Shown piece after piece: positions 44,184-54,664 of a stretch of 64,000 nt of DNA; the stretch's first letter is position 1, and each line of letters starts with the position of its first letter. The notes beneath the pieces were generated by a model that worked only from the letters and a program-made list of their open reading frames with translations, searched no databases and had not been told where the DNA came from. Position numbers and translations under genes: made by a program. Source of the DNA: Blattamonas nauphoetae (lineage: Eukaryota; Preaxostyla; Oxymonadida); contig JARBJD010000004.1 in the NCBI GenBank assembly GCA_033064195.1, forward strand, positions 558,001-622,000. The letters are read 5' to 3'.

Positions 44184-45335
44184 TTACACATACAGTTTCT
44201 TAATAACTTCAAAATACGCTTGAGGAGCTTTAGCGTTCATCCAATAACGGAAAAAGGTTGAATACGTAAACACAGCTGAGAGACCGTACCAGCATGGATG
44301 GAAGCAACATGGCTTCCGGCCGTCCTTTTTGACGAATAATTCGTCTCTATAAAGACCAGGGACGATGAATTTCTCTCCGACATCCATGTATGTATCCCTG
44401 TTTCGATGTAAGTCATGAAATTCTTGTTTCTGCTTGTCGTACGACGCGCGAGTCTCGTCATTCCCAAAGCAGTATTGTTTCATGAACATCACACGGATAA
44501 GTTGTGGCTTACTTGCTACTTCCAATAGATCCCCATGGGAGTTCTCCCAGCTCTTGAATCTGAATGGACACTCCGCTTCGAATGAGGTGACTCGACTAGT
44601 GACGGTATCAGTGCCTCCTCTCCCATCCGACACAGTCCGCGTTTCGTAGTGATAGCATTCGACCCAGAAAGTTAATTGTGGAGTCGCGTTGTTGAGGCGA
44701 TCCACGTGTGTCGCAACGTCGTCATTGTATTTCAGAAATCTGAGCATGTCGAAATCTGGTCCTTTGAACGCCAGACAAAGGTTGACAATGTATATAAATC
44801 CAATGTACACGAAGAAGACCAGAACTAATGATTCCTTGAAGAGGAAGAATGCTACTAGAATGGTTATTAACCATGTCCAGAAAGTTATCGTCCAAATAAT
44901 ACTGCATGGGTGGTAATTGCGCGCGCAGCATCCGCAGCAATGCTTCTGGGGGATGAATGTTACGTCCTCCTGAATTTGGAGACATCCTCCCTTGATTTTG
45001 GGTTTCACGTTGTTCTTTGTCTTTTTGGTACGAGGACGTTGAGTTGCTTCTTTCCCGTTTTTAGCGTTTGAATCGTCCACATCCATTTCTTGGACAGGGC
45101 GGTCTTCTGCAAGGGCAGCGGCAATGACGAGTAGAGCGGCTGCTTCAACTGAGAGTTCAACAGTGTTATCCGGTGGAAGATAGGGCATGTCTGACGGAAA
45201 AGCTTCGGCTGCGGCAGAGACAGCGGGATATGATTCAACAGGAGGATTATAGGCTTCGGGAATTGGTGGAGGGCCGGGAGGAAGAGGCTCTTCCTCTTTC
45301 TGATATGCTGGGAGAGATTCAGGTGGATTTGTCAT
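44184..45335 (-). CDS. TMEM151-like multi-pass membrane protein
   Basis: 383 residues from ATG 45335 (MTNPPESLPAYQ); a longer frame begins only at TTG. The N-terminal 130 residues are Pro/Glu-rich, then lysine-rich, then a cysteine cluster KHCCGCC. Two adjacent membrane segments follow (IIWTITFWTWLITILVAFFL and VFFVYIGFIYIVNLCLAF), then a soluble domain with WVECYHYETR, SFEAECPFRFKSWEN and PGLYRDELFVKKDG, and a last hydrophobic stretch near GLSAVFTYSTFFRYW. The W-x-CYHYE block and layout recall the TMEM151 family, which also occurs in protists. Function unknown even in animals. Complete, no introns needed. Confidence 0.6.
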   Translation of the reverse strand: MTNPPESLPAYQKEEEPLPPGPPPIPEAYNPPVESYPAVSAAAEAFPSDMPYLPPDNTVELSVEAAALLVIAAALAEDRPVQEMDVDDSNAKNGKEATQRPRTKKTKNNVKPKIKGGCLQIQEDVTFIPQKHCCGCCARNYHPCSIIWTITFWTWLITILVAFFLFKESLVLVFFVYIGFIYIVNLCLAFKGPDFDMLRFLKYNDDVATHVDRLNNATPQLTFWVECYHYETRTVSDGRGGTDTVTSRVTSFEAECPFRFKSWENSHGDLLEVASKPQLIRVMFMKQYCFGNDETRASYDKQKQEFHDLHRNRDTYMDVGEKFIVPGLYRDELFVKKDGRKPCCFHPCWYGLSAVFTYSTFFRYWMNAKAPQAYFEVIKKLYV

Positions 45336-45359
45336 TGGGAAGGTCGATATACGGACCAA

Positions 45360-46221
45360 GAAATTTCTTCACGACCAAGTGGGAGCGAAAACAGAACACC
45401 ACCCATTTTTTGGACTGTCCAGATCCGCAGACCCAGATTTTCACCTTTCTCGAGCACTTTTTGTGTTTTCCCGTTTATCGTCATTTCACTCCTCATGTAT
45501 CACCATGTTTGTCTTACTTCATCCTTTTCACCGTTTATTGTCTGTCTTTCAACACATTCATGTCTTTGACTCAATCATATGTATTCTCTCTCTCTAACTT
45601 GTAGACACCCAGCACGTCATCTCAAACTGCAACCCCTTCTCGTATGATCTCCTTTTTCTGCATTTTTTGGAATCTCTTTGACTCTATCCACCAAATCTCT
45701 TCAACTCTCCTCAATCTCTTTATTCCCTTTTCAAAGCCCCATCATCACATACTCCAAGTCCAACTATCTTACCCAGCTCTGTTCTGCCATTTTCTTCTCA
45801 AATAACATTCCCATTATGTGTTCGTAACCACTCACCTCCCAAATCATCCATCATCCAAAGATCTCTCTCATACCCTCAATATTTTCCGCCTAAACGAGAG
45901 TATACCAATCCATATCGACAGTTAGATGACTTTTCTCGTCCAAAACACGAGGAACACGTCAATTTCACGATCTCGGAACTTCTTCAAACCAATCTGTCTC
46001 TTATCTCGAACTTACCGGGTCTCTCGTTTGATTCAAACACTTGTGACAACAATTTCCTCGCATACTTCCGTTTTCTTCGAGCGATCTCGGAACTATTGGC
46101 CCACCAACAGCAAGATCGCCTCGAACACAAAAACGAAAGCCAATCGCCTCCATCAACCTCATTTACCTTTCGTCCCCAACCAATAGTTGCTAACTCGTTC
46201 ACTGTTGACTTTGTAAACAAC
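45360..46221 (+). other. Probable 5' exon region of the long acidic protein gene
   Basis: The frame of the next gene is open from just after a TGA near 45680 but has no ATG until 46222. Its translation looks protein-like (RPKHEEHVNFTISELLQTN, NNFLAYFRFLRAISELL). An upstream ATG at about 45560 starts MSLTQSY before a possible GTATTC..TGTAG intron. I infer at least one 5' exon here; the true start is unresolved. Confidence 0.45.
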
Positions 46222-49200
46222 ATGTTGGACCGTAGTACTATTTACATCCCAATGGTCGCATTTTCCGGAAGAGACATCGTAGCACCGTTCATTCAGCGAA
46301 AACGACGACGGAACCAGACATTTATCCATAATTCATCAGTATTACCTCTCTCACATTACTATCCACCATTTTCTGCGTCCACTTTTCTCACAATCGTTTC
46401 GAAAATGAATCACACACTCTCAACGTGGCCACACTACCTCCCAGAATGGATGAGTCTCGTCCTTGCTGTCGTTTATCTCTCAGACTATCCCATTCAGTCC
46501 GCAATTGGACTCCCTAACAGTGATACAGCTGAGGCTCTCTCTACAGTTTTCATAGGAATCTTCAACCATACTTTCAAGGATGAAAATGATCTCTTAGCTT
46601 TCTTTTTTGAGCAGCATGTTGCTTCTTTGACGAATACCTTGGGACTTTCTCCGAGACAACTACAACCAGACCTCGTGACGTCGACGTCACTATGTTCTCT
46701 CTTCTCGGCCTATCTCTTCTTCTTTCTCACTACACCCATCATACATTCCTTCAATCAGCTCCCATTTCCCTCTTATTCATCCGTTACTTCTCTTTTTTCG
46801 GCTTTGGCGACGGTCAGCTTGTACCGAAAGCGCCTCGACCCAAACCAACAATCTTCATCATTTCCCACACGGACCATTCATCTCACAGCATCATCACCTC
46901 GTCTAGAAACCTTAGCTGAAACTCGCTCACGACAAGCTGCCGATCTACTGCCACCATCGCCACTCAAGTTCAATCCATCACCATCTCTTTCTTCACTGAC
47001 TTCACTTCGAATTCAAACACCTCCATCAACCAAATCAAGAACTAAGCTATCCATTTATGCCCACAGTTCGTTTAGCGAAAGCCCAAGACAAATCTCTCCT
47101 CACGCAGAAAGAAGTCGTTCGATGAAACGGATGTCGCCTCACAGTCCGGCTAATCGGTCGTATTTAAGGCATTCTCATTCTGATTTTGTTGTACCTGTGG
47201 GTACAGCCGCTGATACTTCACCAAAGACTCGCACTGAAGCCAATGAAAATCCAATCTCGAATGACAACAAACATGCACAAGATTCTTTTGGTTTGCCCGA
47301 CGCAACCTTATTTTTCTCTGAAGAGCAAATTGGCCTCCGAAAATCCATCTTTATCGATCTTGGAGTGATCGATGATGAACCAGAAACGAAGACCTCAGAC
47401 CACATCGAAAATAACCAAAAAATGACCGATTTTCTCTCCAAATCAGCTATTTCGAAAGAAATTGTCCTTCCAACCATCGAAGACAACACAGATTCATCAC
47501 TATCCTCGAATTCGAAGGAGGACGAACGAGATGACGTGAAATCATCGTCCGATCAGTGCGAGGGCAGCGATTCGGATGATTTCAGTGGAGCGATGACTGG
47601 AAGGTATTCGGAGTCGCAGATTTTCAGTCTTTTGAAGTTGGATGGGACGCCAAGAGAGGAGGGCGATGAAATCGAGAATGGGAATGAAGAAAGAGAGGAG
47701 GAAGTTGAAAAAGGCGATGATAGAAGAGAAGAGGAGGCAAAAGAAGGGATTATTGAAGCGGAGAGAATGAAAGAAGAGGAATCCACAACTGATGAAACAG
47801 AATCTGACTCACCGAAAGGACTTCAAGCGAATGAAGATGAGATCGGGAAAGAAGGAAGGGAAGAGGAAGGAGAAGAGAGAGGAAAGAAAGTGGAAGATGG
47901 GACAGGAGATGAGACGAGAATAGAGGAAGAAAATGAAATCGAGACAGAGGTGGACGAAGAGGAGGAAGGAGAAGTGAGAGTTGGAGAAGGGGACGATGGG
48001 ACAAGAATGGAGGTGAAAGAAAAAACACTTGAAGAGGAGAGAAGGAAGAAAGACGAAGGAATGAAGGAAGAGGACTTCACTGACGGGGAAACAGAAACTG
48101 AATCAACAATTAGACTTCAAGAGAATGAAGATGAAACCGAGAAAGAAGGAAAGGAAGGAGAAGATGATGAAGTCGAAACAGAAGCGGACGAAGAGGAAGA
48201 AGGAGAAGAGAGAGGACAAGAAGGGAAAGATCAAACAAAAGATGTGACGAGAATTGTGGAAGAAGATGAAATGGAGAATGAAGAGAAAGAAGCTGACATC
48301 GAGACAGAAGGGAATGAAGAGGAATTGAGCGAAGATGAAACTCAGAGTATGGACGAGCAAGGCAGCACTCGAGTCGAACAGAGAGACTATCGTGAACCTG
48401 AAGAAGAGTGGCTTCTGAATGAAGAACAAAAGGAAGAAGAAGAGACCGAGGAAGCGTCGAGGAACGAAGACGAAGAATCTCGAACTGAAACGGATGACAC
48501 TGACCAACTTGAAGCGATTGATGAAAGAAGCTGGACGGAGGAAGTGGAGGAGGAAGAGGAAGGAAGGATCGAAGAGAATGACAAGGAAACTGAAGCTGAA
48601 GATGGGGAAGAGCAAGACAGGACAGAGAGTGGAGAAGAGGAAGGAGCGATGGAAGCGAATGACACCGAAAATGAAGAGGGAGAAGGGGAAGAGCAAGAAA
48701 AGGAAGGAGCGATCGAAGAGAACAACAAGGAAAATGAAACGGGGGAAGAGGAAGGGCAATTCGGGACAGAGGCAGTTGAAGAGAAAGAGAAAGAGGGGAA
48801 GGAAGGAACGATGGACACGAACGACGCAGAAAATGAAGCAGAAGAGGGAGAAGAGCAAGACAGGACAGAAGGAGCTGAAGAAGAAGAGCAAGAAGAGGAA
48901 GGACCGATCGAAGAGAACGAGGAAGTAACTGAAGCGGAAGAAGTGGACGACCAAAACAAGACTCCAACGTCAACACACGCTACTTCTCTCCCATCCTCTC
49001 TCCTCCCATCATCCTCTTCCCAAACCCAATCCCAAACACCTCTCATCTTCTTCGACGGCACAGACGCTGAACAACCTCGTCCAGACTTCCAACAATTCCG
49101 CTACGATTCACGCGATGAAGACACCACCCCAACTCCACTCGACGCGATCCCCGAACCGACAAACAGTCACAGTTTCGAGAACGAAGAGGAAGAAGAATAC

Positions 49201-52200
49201 GACAACATGGAAGAAGAATTTGAGGAGGAGGAAGACTTCGAAGAGGAAAGAATGTTTGATCCAGCTCGGACGCTCATGATCGATTCCGACATATTAAAGC
49301 CGATTCCGGCACCCATAACTTTTACATCGCTCGATCCAGAGGCTCATTACACACTCGACGAAATGACACTCACACCACACGACTCTCTTTACTCTGCGGA
49401 CACGGTACACACGACGATGTATGACAATGAGTTTGAGATAGATGGGTTTGATATTTTGGGCGAAAAGCCGTCACCCTCGCCCATTTCGCACATTTCGGGG
49501 ATTGGATTCGGAACGATTGGAGGGAAGGCACAGTCTCTTTCGGAGTCAATCACAGAAGAGTCGGAGGAGAGGGAGGGGGAAGAAGGTGGGAATGAAGCGG
49601 AAAGAGTCGAGACAGTATTTGTTGAAGAGAGTGGGGTCGACGTGGTTGATTTTTCTGATGACCCAACGTCTGTACTCGCAATCACAATGCTTCTCGACAA
49701 CCACAACACTTCCGACCCTCTCGCCTCACACAAACCAACTCACACTACAGCTCGTCTCGTCATCTCGAACCCACAACAAACAGAAGAGCTTCAACTGTCC
49801 AGCAACAACGCGTTTGGGTCGCTTCTGAACGAGATGAAGAAAGAGAAGGAGGAGATTGTCAAACAGGGCAGGAGTTGGCTGTTGGAAGGGATGAACAAGA
49901 TGGTGTCGGAGAACGATCAAGATATCACTTTTCATCGATCACTCGTCCAAAATACCTCTCTCGTCAACCAACTAACATCCACTTTTTCAATTCAGTCGTC
50001 AACATCACAACCGATCTCGTCTCTTCTTCCTCTCAAACCATCACACCCTTCGCCACTTCGTCGATCCGCAGTCCGACAACGACCACTCAGAGCAGACCCC
50101 CGCACCTCCTCCTCGCTCACTCTGATCTCTCATCCCCACTTCTCCCAACTCCTACACAACCAATCAGTGTCACAAGAGTTGATGTACATCCTCACAGACG
50201 ACACAAACACCCCTGTCAACCTGAACGCCCCTCCCACTCTTCCCAAAATCGAGAAAGTCGAGAAAGTCCATTTGGAGAGAGATTTCTCGACTCGGACTTT
50301 TGGTTCTCATTCTCCACTTTCTCCTCAGTCACACACAACCAAATTGAAGAATGTGGAGTCATCGGCACTCTCACGATATATCTCATCACGTGTCCTCCTC
50401 CCTTTCCACAACTTCTCCACAATCGATATCGCTCCTCAACTCAACTTCCTCCAACGGAATCACCAATCACCCAGGCTCACATCACCACGATCGTCTGTTT
50501 TCTTCACTCCTGATTTCGCGTCGTTCAACCCACAATACCAGTCGTTCTCAGACATCTCCAATTTCTCTCCTCTTTTCACTCAATCTCCTTCATCTTATTC
50601 ACATCGAGACCTCAGACACACCTCCCACCGCCTCCCCACACCTCGCCGACACTCCCCACATTCTCCTCGTGTCAACGTTCATGAGTTACAAGAATGGGAC
50701 GAGCAGTTCCACAATTTTACTTTCCTGCTGACTCCAGTCTTTGATACTCTCACAATTAACACAATCGTATCGACTGGAGTGATGGGGATGATTTCTGTGA
50801 TCCGTGCTCGCTTTTCACTGTTCATCGACCGTCTCCAAGCCAAGTTCCATCGAAGCCTGATTTTCGATATCACCGATGTTCGCTCTGGACTGCTCCAAGA
50901 ATCGATCCAACCCAAAATAAATCACTCACCAGTCTCTCCAACCGCCAAATCGCACATAAACCCGATGTTCAAAGCACTTCTGTCACCACTGCTCACACCC
51001 GGTCACACTGGATTCAGATTGAACCAATCAATGCCACAACAGCCGAATACAGAAATTTCGGGTGCGCTGACAGTTGCTCCCATCACACCGATGGTCAAGC
51101 CAGCACCGTCTCCTCCATCTCGTCTTCTCTCGCCGTACGTCGAGACCATTCCGAATGGGGTGGTCCTCTTTCCAAGGGAGATCACACGTCGGTTCGTTAT
51201 AACGACACAAGACGCAATCACTGAACTCTGTCTTCGTCTCCTTCGGTGCACCTCTGCTGCTCGAGTCATCCAGCGAGCTTGGAGATTCTATACTCGAAAG
51301 GCACAGCTCGATCGAGAACTCGAAAGCGCTGAAATGGAACTGGCAGCGAAAGTGACGTATCGAAGGGTCGTCGGAAGGATCTCGCAAACAAAGCAGAAAG
51401 AGCAGACACTCGCATTTTTTGGGAAGAACGAGAAACGGGCCAGAGCATTCGTCCGATTTCAGGCGTTCGTTCGAAAGTGGCTGGTTCAGAAAAGTCTATC
51501 TCAGAAACGGGCAGCAGTGGATTTAATTCAAAAGGCGATTCGAATGAAACAGGCGAGAGATGCTCTGAAGAAGCTACGGATGGAAGTGGTGCAGAAGAAA
51601 CGGAAGCAGCAACGACGAGTTTGGAAGTTTCGAATGATGGTTTGGACACAGTCCAATATTCATGTCGAGAGGATGACATTTGCCACTACAGCAGTCTCCC
51701 AAATAGGAGGTCACCTTCGAATCTTCTCATCTCTGTTCACACTTATCTCAAACAAGAAGAAATGGAGAGAGGAACGAGCCCAAGAGAAGGAGAAGGAACA
51801 AAAAAAGAAAGAAAAAGAACTTCACCCTGGTCGTCGAGGCCTGCTTCGTCACGGCACCGACAATACACCAACACAGCACTGGCAACGATCACTCCGTCAA
51901 CCTCATCCAAAGCCAGCACTTGCGGAGGAAGTGGCGGTGGCAGAGACAGCTCACAAAGTGATTCCTCAATTTTTGAAGAAAGTACACCACGATTTGGGGG
52001 AGATGAAGAAAGATGAAGGGAATTTTCTGGTTGGGACATTGTGTCCGCATCTCGTTGAGATATTTCAAGAAGAGTTGAAGGAATTGAATGAAGATTTGTT
52101 CTCCATTCGCACTCTCACATCTGTTCCTCTCTTCTCGTCTGAGAAATCCATCCTCTCGCTCATTCAGTCGCCGTTGGCATCACATTCGGTCCCCACTGTC

Positions 52201-52287
52201 TTTGACCCAAAACCAGAAGAGATTTTGGTGGATGTGGATCTGTTCGAACTGTTGGGAGTTGAACAGAACAATCAGGATCAAACCTGA
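46222..52287 (+). CDS. Very long acidic protein with IQ motifs
   Basis: At least 2,021 residues from the first in-frame ATG; the open frame extends about 540 bases further upstream without an ATG. The N-terminal 250 residues are mixed and partly hydrophobic (SLVLAVVYLSDYP), followed by Ser/Pro-rich DNA to about 47400, a Glu/Lys/Gly-rich region (about 47500-48960), a second acidic patch near 49190, Ser/Thr/Pro-rich low complexity, and a C-terminal helical part. There, AARVIQRAWRFYTRKA (about 51256-51303), ARAFVRFQAFVRKWL and AAVDLIQKAIRMKQARDAL fit IQ-type calmodulin-binding helices, with a charged coiled coil after them. I infer a cytoskeletal or calmodulin-regulated scaffold; no catalytic domain recognised. 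Confidence 0.7.
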   Translation: MLDRSTIYIPMVAFSGRDIVAPFIQRKRRRNQTFIHNSSVLPLSHYYPPFSASTFLTIVSKMNHTLSTWPHYLPEWMSLVLAVVYLSDYPIQSAIGLPNSDTAEALSTVFIGIFNHTFKDENDLLAFFFEQHVASLTNTLGLSPRQLQPDLVTSTSLCSLFSAYLFFFLTTPIIHSFNQLPFPSYSSVTSLFSALATVSLYRKRLDPNQQSSSFPTRTIHLTASSPRLETLAETRSRQAADLLPPSPLKFNPSPSLSSLTSLRIQTPPSTKSRTKLSIYAHSSFSESPRQISPHAERSRSMKRMSPHSPANRSYLRHSHSDFVVPVGTAADTSPKTRTEANENPISNDNKHAQDSFGLPDATLFFSEEQIGLRKSIFIDLGVIDDEPETKTSDHIENNQKMTDFLSKSAISKEIVLPTIEDNTDSSLSSNSKEDERDDVKSSSDQCEGSDSDDFSGAMTGRYSESQIFSLLKLDGTPREEGDEIENGNEEREEEVEKGDDRREEEAKEGIIEAERMKEEESTTDETESDSPKGLQANEDEIGKEGREEEGEERGKKVEDGTGDETRIEEENEIETEVDEEEEGEVRVGEGDDGTRMEVKEKTLEEERRKKDEGMKEEDFTDGETETESTIRLQENEDETEKEGKEGEDDEVETEADEEEEGEERGQEGKDQTKDVTRIVEEDEMENEEKEADIETEGNEEELSEDETQSMDEQGSTRVEQRDYREPEEEWLLNEEQKEEEETEEASRNEDEESRTETDDTDQLEAIDERSWTEEVEEEEEGRIEENDKETEAEDGEEQDRTESGEEEGAMEANDTENEEGEGEEQEKEGAIEENNKENETGEEEGQFGTEAVEEKEKEGKEGTMDTNDAENEAEEGEEQDRTEGAEEEEQEEEGPIEENEEVTEAEEVDDQNKTPTSTHATSLPSSLLPSSSSQTQSQTPLIFFDGTDAEQPRPDFQQFRYDSRDEDTTPTPLDAIPEPTNSHSFENEEEEEYDNMEEEFEEEEDFEEERMFDPARTLMIDSDILKPIPAPITFTSLDPEAHYTLDEMTLTPHDSLYSADTVHTTMYDNEFEIDGFDILGEKPSPSPISHISGIGFGTIGGKAQSLSESITEESEEREGEEGGNEAERVETVFVEESGVDVVDFSDDPTSVLAITMLLDNHNTSDPLASHKPTHTTARLVISNPQQTEELQLSSNNAFGSLLNEMKKEKEEIVKQGRSWLLEGMNKMVSENDQDITFHRSLVQNTSLVNQLTSTFSIQSSTSQPISSLLPLKPSHPSPLRRSAVRQRPLRADPRTSSSLTLISHPHFSQLLHNQSVSQELMYILTDDTNTPVNLNAPPTLPKIEKVEKVHLERDFSTRTFGSHSPLSPQSHTTKLKNVESSALSRYISSRVLLPFHNFSTIDIAPQLNFLQRNHQSPRLTSPRSSVFFTPDFASFNPQYQSFSDISNFSPLFTQSPSSYSHRDLRHTSHRLPTPRRHSPHSPRVNVHELQEWDEQFHNFTFLLTPVFDTLTINTIVSTGVMGMISVIRARFSLFIDRLQAKFHRSLIFDITDVRSGLLQESIQPKINHSPVSPTAKSHINPMFKALLSPLLTPGHTGFRLNQSMPQQPNTEISGALTVAPITPMVKPAPSPPSRLLSPYVETIPNGVVLFPREITRRFVITTQDAITELCLRLLRCTSAARVIQRAWRFYTRKAQLDRELESAEMELAAKVTYRRVVGRISQTKQKEQTLAFFGKNEKRARAFVRFQAFVRKWLVQKSLSQKRAAVDLIQKAIRMKQARDALKKLRMEVVQKKRKQQRRVWKFRMMVWTQSNIHVERMTFATTAVSQIGGHLRIFSSLFTLISNKKKWREERAQEKEKEQKKKEKELHPGRRGLLRHGTDNTPTQHWQRSLRQPHPKPALAEEVAVAETAHKVIPQFLKKVHHDLGEMKKDEGNFLVGTLCPHLVEIFQEELKELNEDLFSIRTLTSVPLFSSEKSILSLIQSPLASHSVPTVFDPKPEEILVDVDLFELLGVEQNNQDQT

Positions 52288-52739
52288 ATCTCCAAATGTC
52301 CCGAGAAAAGGGAGCGGGTGAGCAAGAGATATGGATTCTCTCGAAAACAATGATATTTCGATGGTTTTGTCGTGTTGGGTGTGATTGATAGGATAATTCT
52401 TGATTTCGATCTCAAAACAATCGGATTTGATGTTCTGTTGGTGAATGTATTGCTTGATTTATTTTTTGTCCCTTCCTTGACTTAACTGTTGGTTTTTCCC
52501 TTAATATCTTTCTCTCTTTCAGATTTTCGATGGAAACAGCCATCGGCGAATCCAGCGATTTTCACTTCAATTGAAGTTGATAAATAGCATTCAATGTTTT
52601 GGAAACGATGGGATTGATAGTTCACCTGGCATTTTTTAAGATCAAAACCGCGGGTTTTTGCAGTTTTGTTAAAGAAAGGGGGATGTCCGAATTAAGCGCT
52701 TCGAATTCTGTCTCATCAACTTTATTCACATCCATCACC
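52288..52739. promoter_or_regulatory. Beta-tubulin upstream region
   Basis: No gene. It must contain the tubulin promoter; CATCAACTTTATTCACATCC ends a few bases before the ATG and is a possible start-site context. The helical-repeat family's upstream block is absent here. Confidence 0.4.
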
Positions 52740-54074
52740 ATGCGTGAAATTGTTCATATTCAAGCCGGTCAATGCGGGAACCAAATTGGAGCCAAATTCT
52801 GGGAAGTCGTCTCCGACGAACATGGTGTCGACCCAACTGGTGCGTACCATGGAGAATCCGAACTCCAACTGGAACGTATCAACGTTTACTTCAACGAGGC
52901 CACTGGAGGCAAATACGTTCCCCGTGCCGTGCTTGTTGATCTCGAACCAGGCACAATGGACTCTGTCCGTGCTGGCCCATTCGGTCAACTGTTCCGTCCT
53001 GACAATTTTGTCTTCGGTCAGACCGGAGCAGGAAACAACTGGGCTAAGGGTCACTACACTGAAGGTGCTGAGCTCATTGACTCTGTGCTTGATGTTGTCC
53101 GCAAGGAAGCTGAGGGCTGCGATTGCCTTCAAGGATTCCAAGTCTGCCACTCTCTCGGAGGAGGCACAGGAGCTGGTATGGGAACCCTTCTCATTGCCAA
53201 GATCCGTGAGGAGTACCCCGATCGTATGATGTGCACATTTTCCATTGTGCCATCACCAAAGGTGTCAGATACCGTTGTCGAGCCGTACAACTGCACACTG
53301 TCTGTCCATCAGCTCGTCGAGAACTCTGACGAGTCCATGTGCATTGACAACGAAGCCTTGTACGATATCTGCTTCCGCACACTGAAGTTGACCACCCCAA
53401 CATATGGTGATCTTAACCATCTCGTCTCAACTGTCATGTCTGGTATTACGTGTTGCCTCCGCTTCCCAGGTCAGCTTAACTCTGATCTCCGCAAGCTGGC
53501 TGTCAACCTGGTTCCATTCCCACGTCTCCACTTCTTCATGGTCGGATTCGCTCCTCTCACATCTCGTGGCTCTCAACAATACCGCGCTTTGTCTGTTCCC
53601 GAGCTGACCCAACAAGTGTTCGATGCTAAGAACATGATGGCAGCTTGCGATCCAAGACACGGCCGCTATTTGACAGCCTCAGTCGTGTTCCGTGGACGTC
53701 TGTCGACCAAGGAAGTGGATGAGCAAATCTTGAATGTCCAGAACAAGAACAGCTCGTACTTTGTGGAATGGATCCCCAACAACATCAAGTCATCCTGCTG
53801 CGATATCCCACCAAAGGGCCTCAAGATGTCCGCCACATTCATTGGAAACTCCACATCCATCCAGGAACTGTTCAAGCGTGTGTCTGAGCAATTCACAGCC
53901 ATGTTCCGTCGCAAGGCCTACCTTCACTGGTACACTGGAGAGGGTATGGACGAGATGGAGTTCACTGAAGCAGAGTCTAACATGAATGATCTTGTGTCGG
54001 AATACCAACAATATCAGGATGCTACTGCTGATGACGAGCAAGAGGAGGAGGAAGGAGACGAGGAAATGGCTTAA
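52740..54074 (+). CDS. Beta-tubulin
   Basis: 444 residues beginning [20 protein letters not shown], the conserved beta-tubulin start with the MREI autoregulation tetrapeptide. I chose ATG 52740 over the longer frame (from 52599), which adds unrelated residues. The tubulin phosphate-binding motif GGGTGAGMG, the segment [14 protein letters not shown] and the acidic tail [13 protein letters not shown] are present; the length is standard. No intron. It pairs with alpha-tubulin to form microtubules of the flagella, spindle and cytoskeleton. Codon choice is strongly C-ending compared with neighbours, as expected of a highly expressed gene. Confidence 0.98.
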   Translation: MREIVHIQAGQCGNQIGAKFWEVVSDEHGVDPTGAYHGESELQLERINVYFNEATGGKYVPRAVLVDLEPGTMDSVRAGPFGQLFRPDNFVFGQTGAGNNWAKGHYTEGAELIDSVLDVVRKEAEGCDCLQGFQVCHSLGGGTGAGMGTLLIAKIREEYPDRMMCTFSIVPSPKVSDTVVEPYNCTLSVHQLVENSDESMCIDNEALYDICFRTLKLTTPTYGDLNHLVSTVMSGITCCLRFPGQLNSDLRKLAVNLVPFPRLHFFMVGFAPLTSRGSQQYRALSVPELTQQVFDAKNMMAACDPRHGRYLTASVVFRGRLSTKEVDEQILNVQNKNSSYFVEWIPNNIKSSCCDIPPKGLKMSATFIGNSTSIQELFKRVSEQFTAMFRRKAYLHWYTGEGMDEMEFTEAESNMNDLVSEYQQYQDATADDEQEEEEGDEEMA

Positions 54075-54114
54075 ACTTGGACTTGTTTAAGTTTTTGGGT
54101 TTTCGTTCCACCTG

Positions 54115-54663
54115 TCAAACAAGTCTACTTTTCTTGTCTTTGTTTGTCAAGGAGTTATTAAAATCCAACAATATTTGACGAAGAGATTCGTTGAAGCAGA
54201 CTGGTATTGAGAACTGTGCAATAAAACGAGGAAACCATTTCTGCTCAATTTGAAGAGGAAACAGAGTATCTGGTTGTCTGAGTTCACGAGTACAACAAAT
54301 AAACTGTGAAAGAATGCCAAGATGAGATGGTGATAAAGAGGATGAATGAACGCCTTTACAATTGATGAGTTTTTGTGACGGCTTAAAAGTCGAGATTGGG
54401 AAAGATAATCTGGTCACAATGTGTCGTTCAGGGACGCGAGGAATTCTTTGGAGAGAGGACGGTTGACGATGTGACAGTTGAAGATAGCCCCGTTGAGAAC
54501 GATGAAGCCAAAAGAACAAACTATTTCCGGACGATTGGATGCCATCACAGAATCTGTTCGTCGGCACCAGCAATCAGTGCATTCCCAACATTCGATCAGA
54601 GCCCGCATACATGAGTTAGAGTCATTCGAGAGAGGCAGCTTCAACACATCATTTGCGATGCAA
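54115..54663 (-). pseudogene. Fragment downstream of the divergent helical-repeat gene, shared with 11.2 kb
   Basis: One minus-strand frame reads RLSFPISTFKPSQKLINCKG then IEQKWFPRFIAQFSIPV; another reads NGAIFNCHIVNRPLSKEFL. Both look helical and both match the decayed piece at 11138-11500 block by block. It may be a further armadillo-like exon or a broken neighbour; the frame changes near 54415. Confidence 0.4.
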
Positions 54664-54664
54664 T

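Noticed and set aside
47553-49061. Long minus-strand frames opposite the acidic protein
   Set aside because: They are antisense of Glu-rich repeats and show only Ser/Phe/Leu low complexity.
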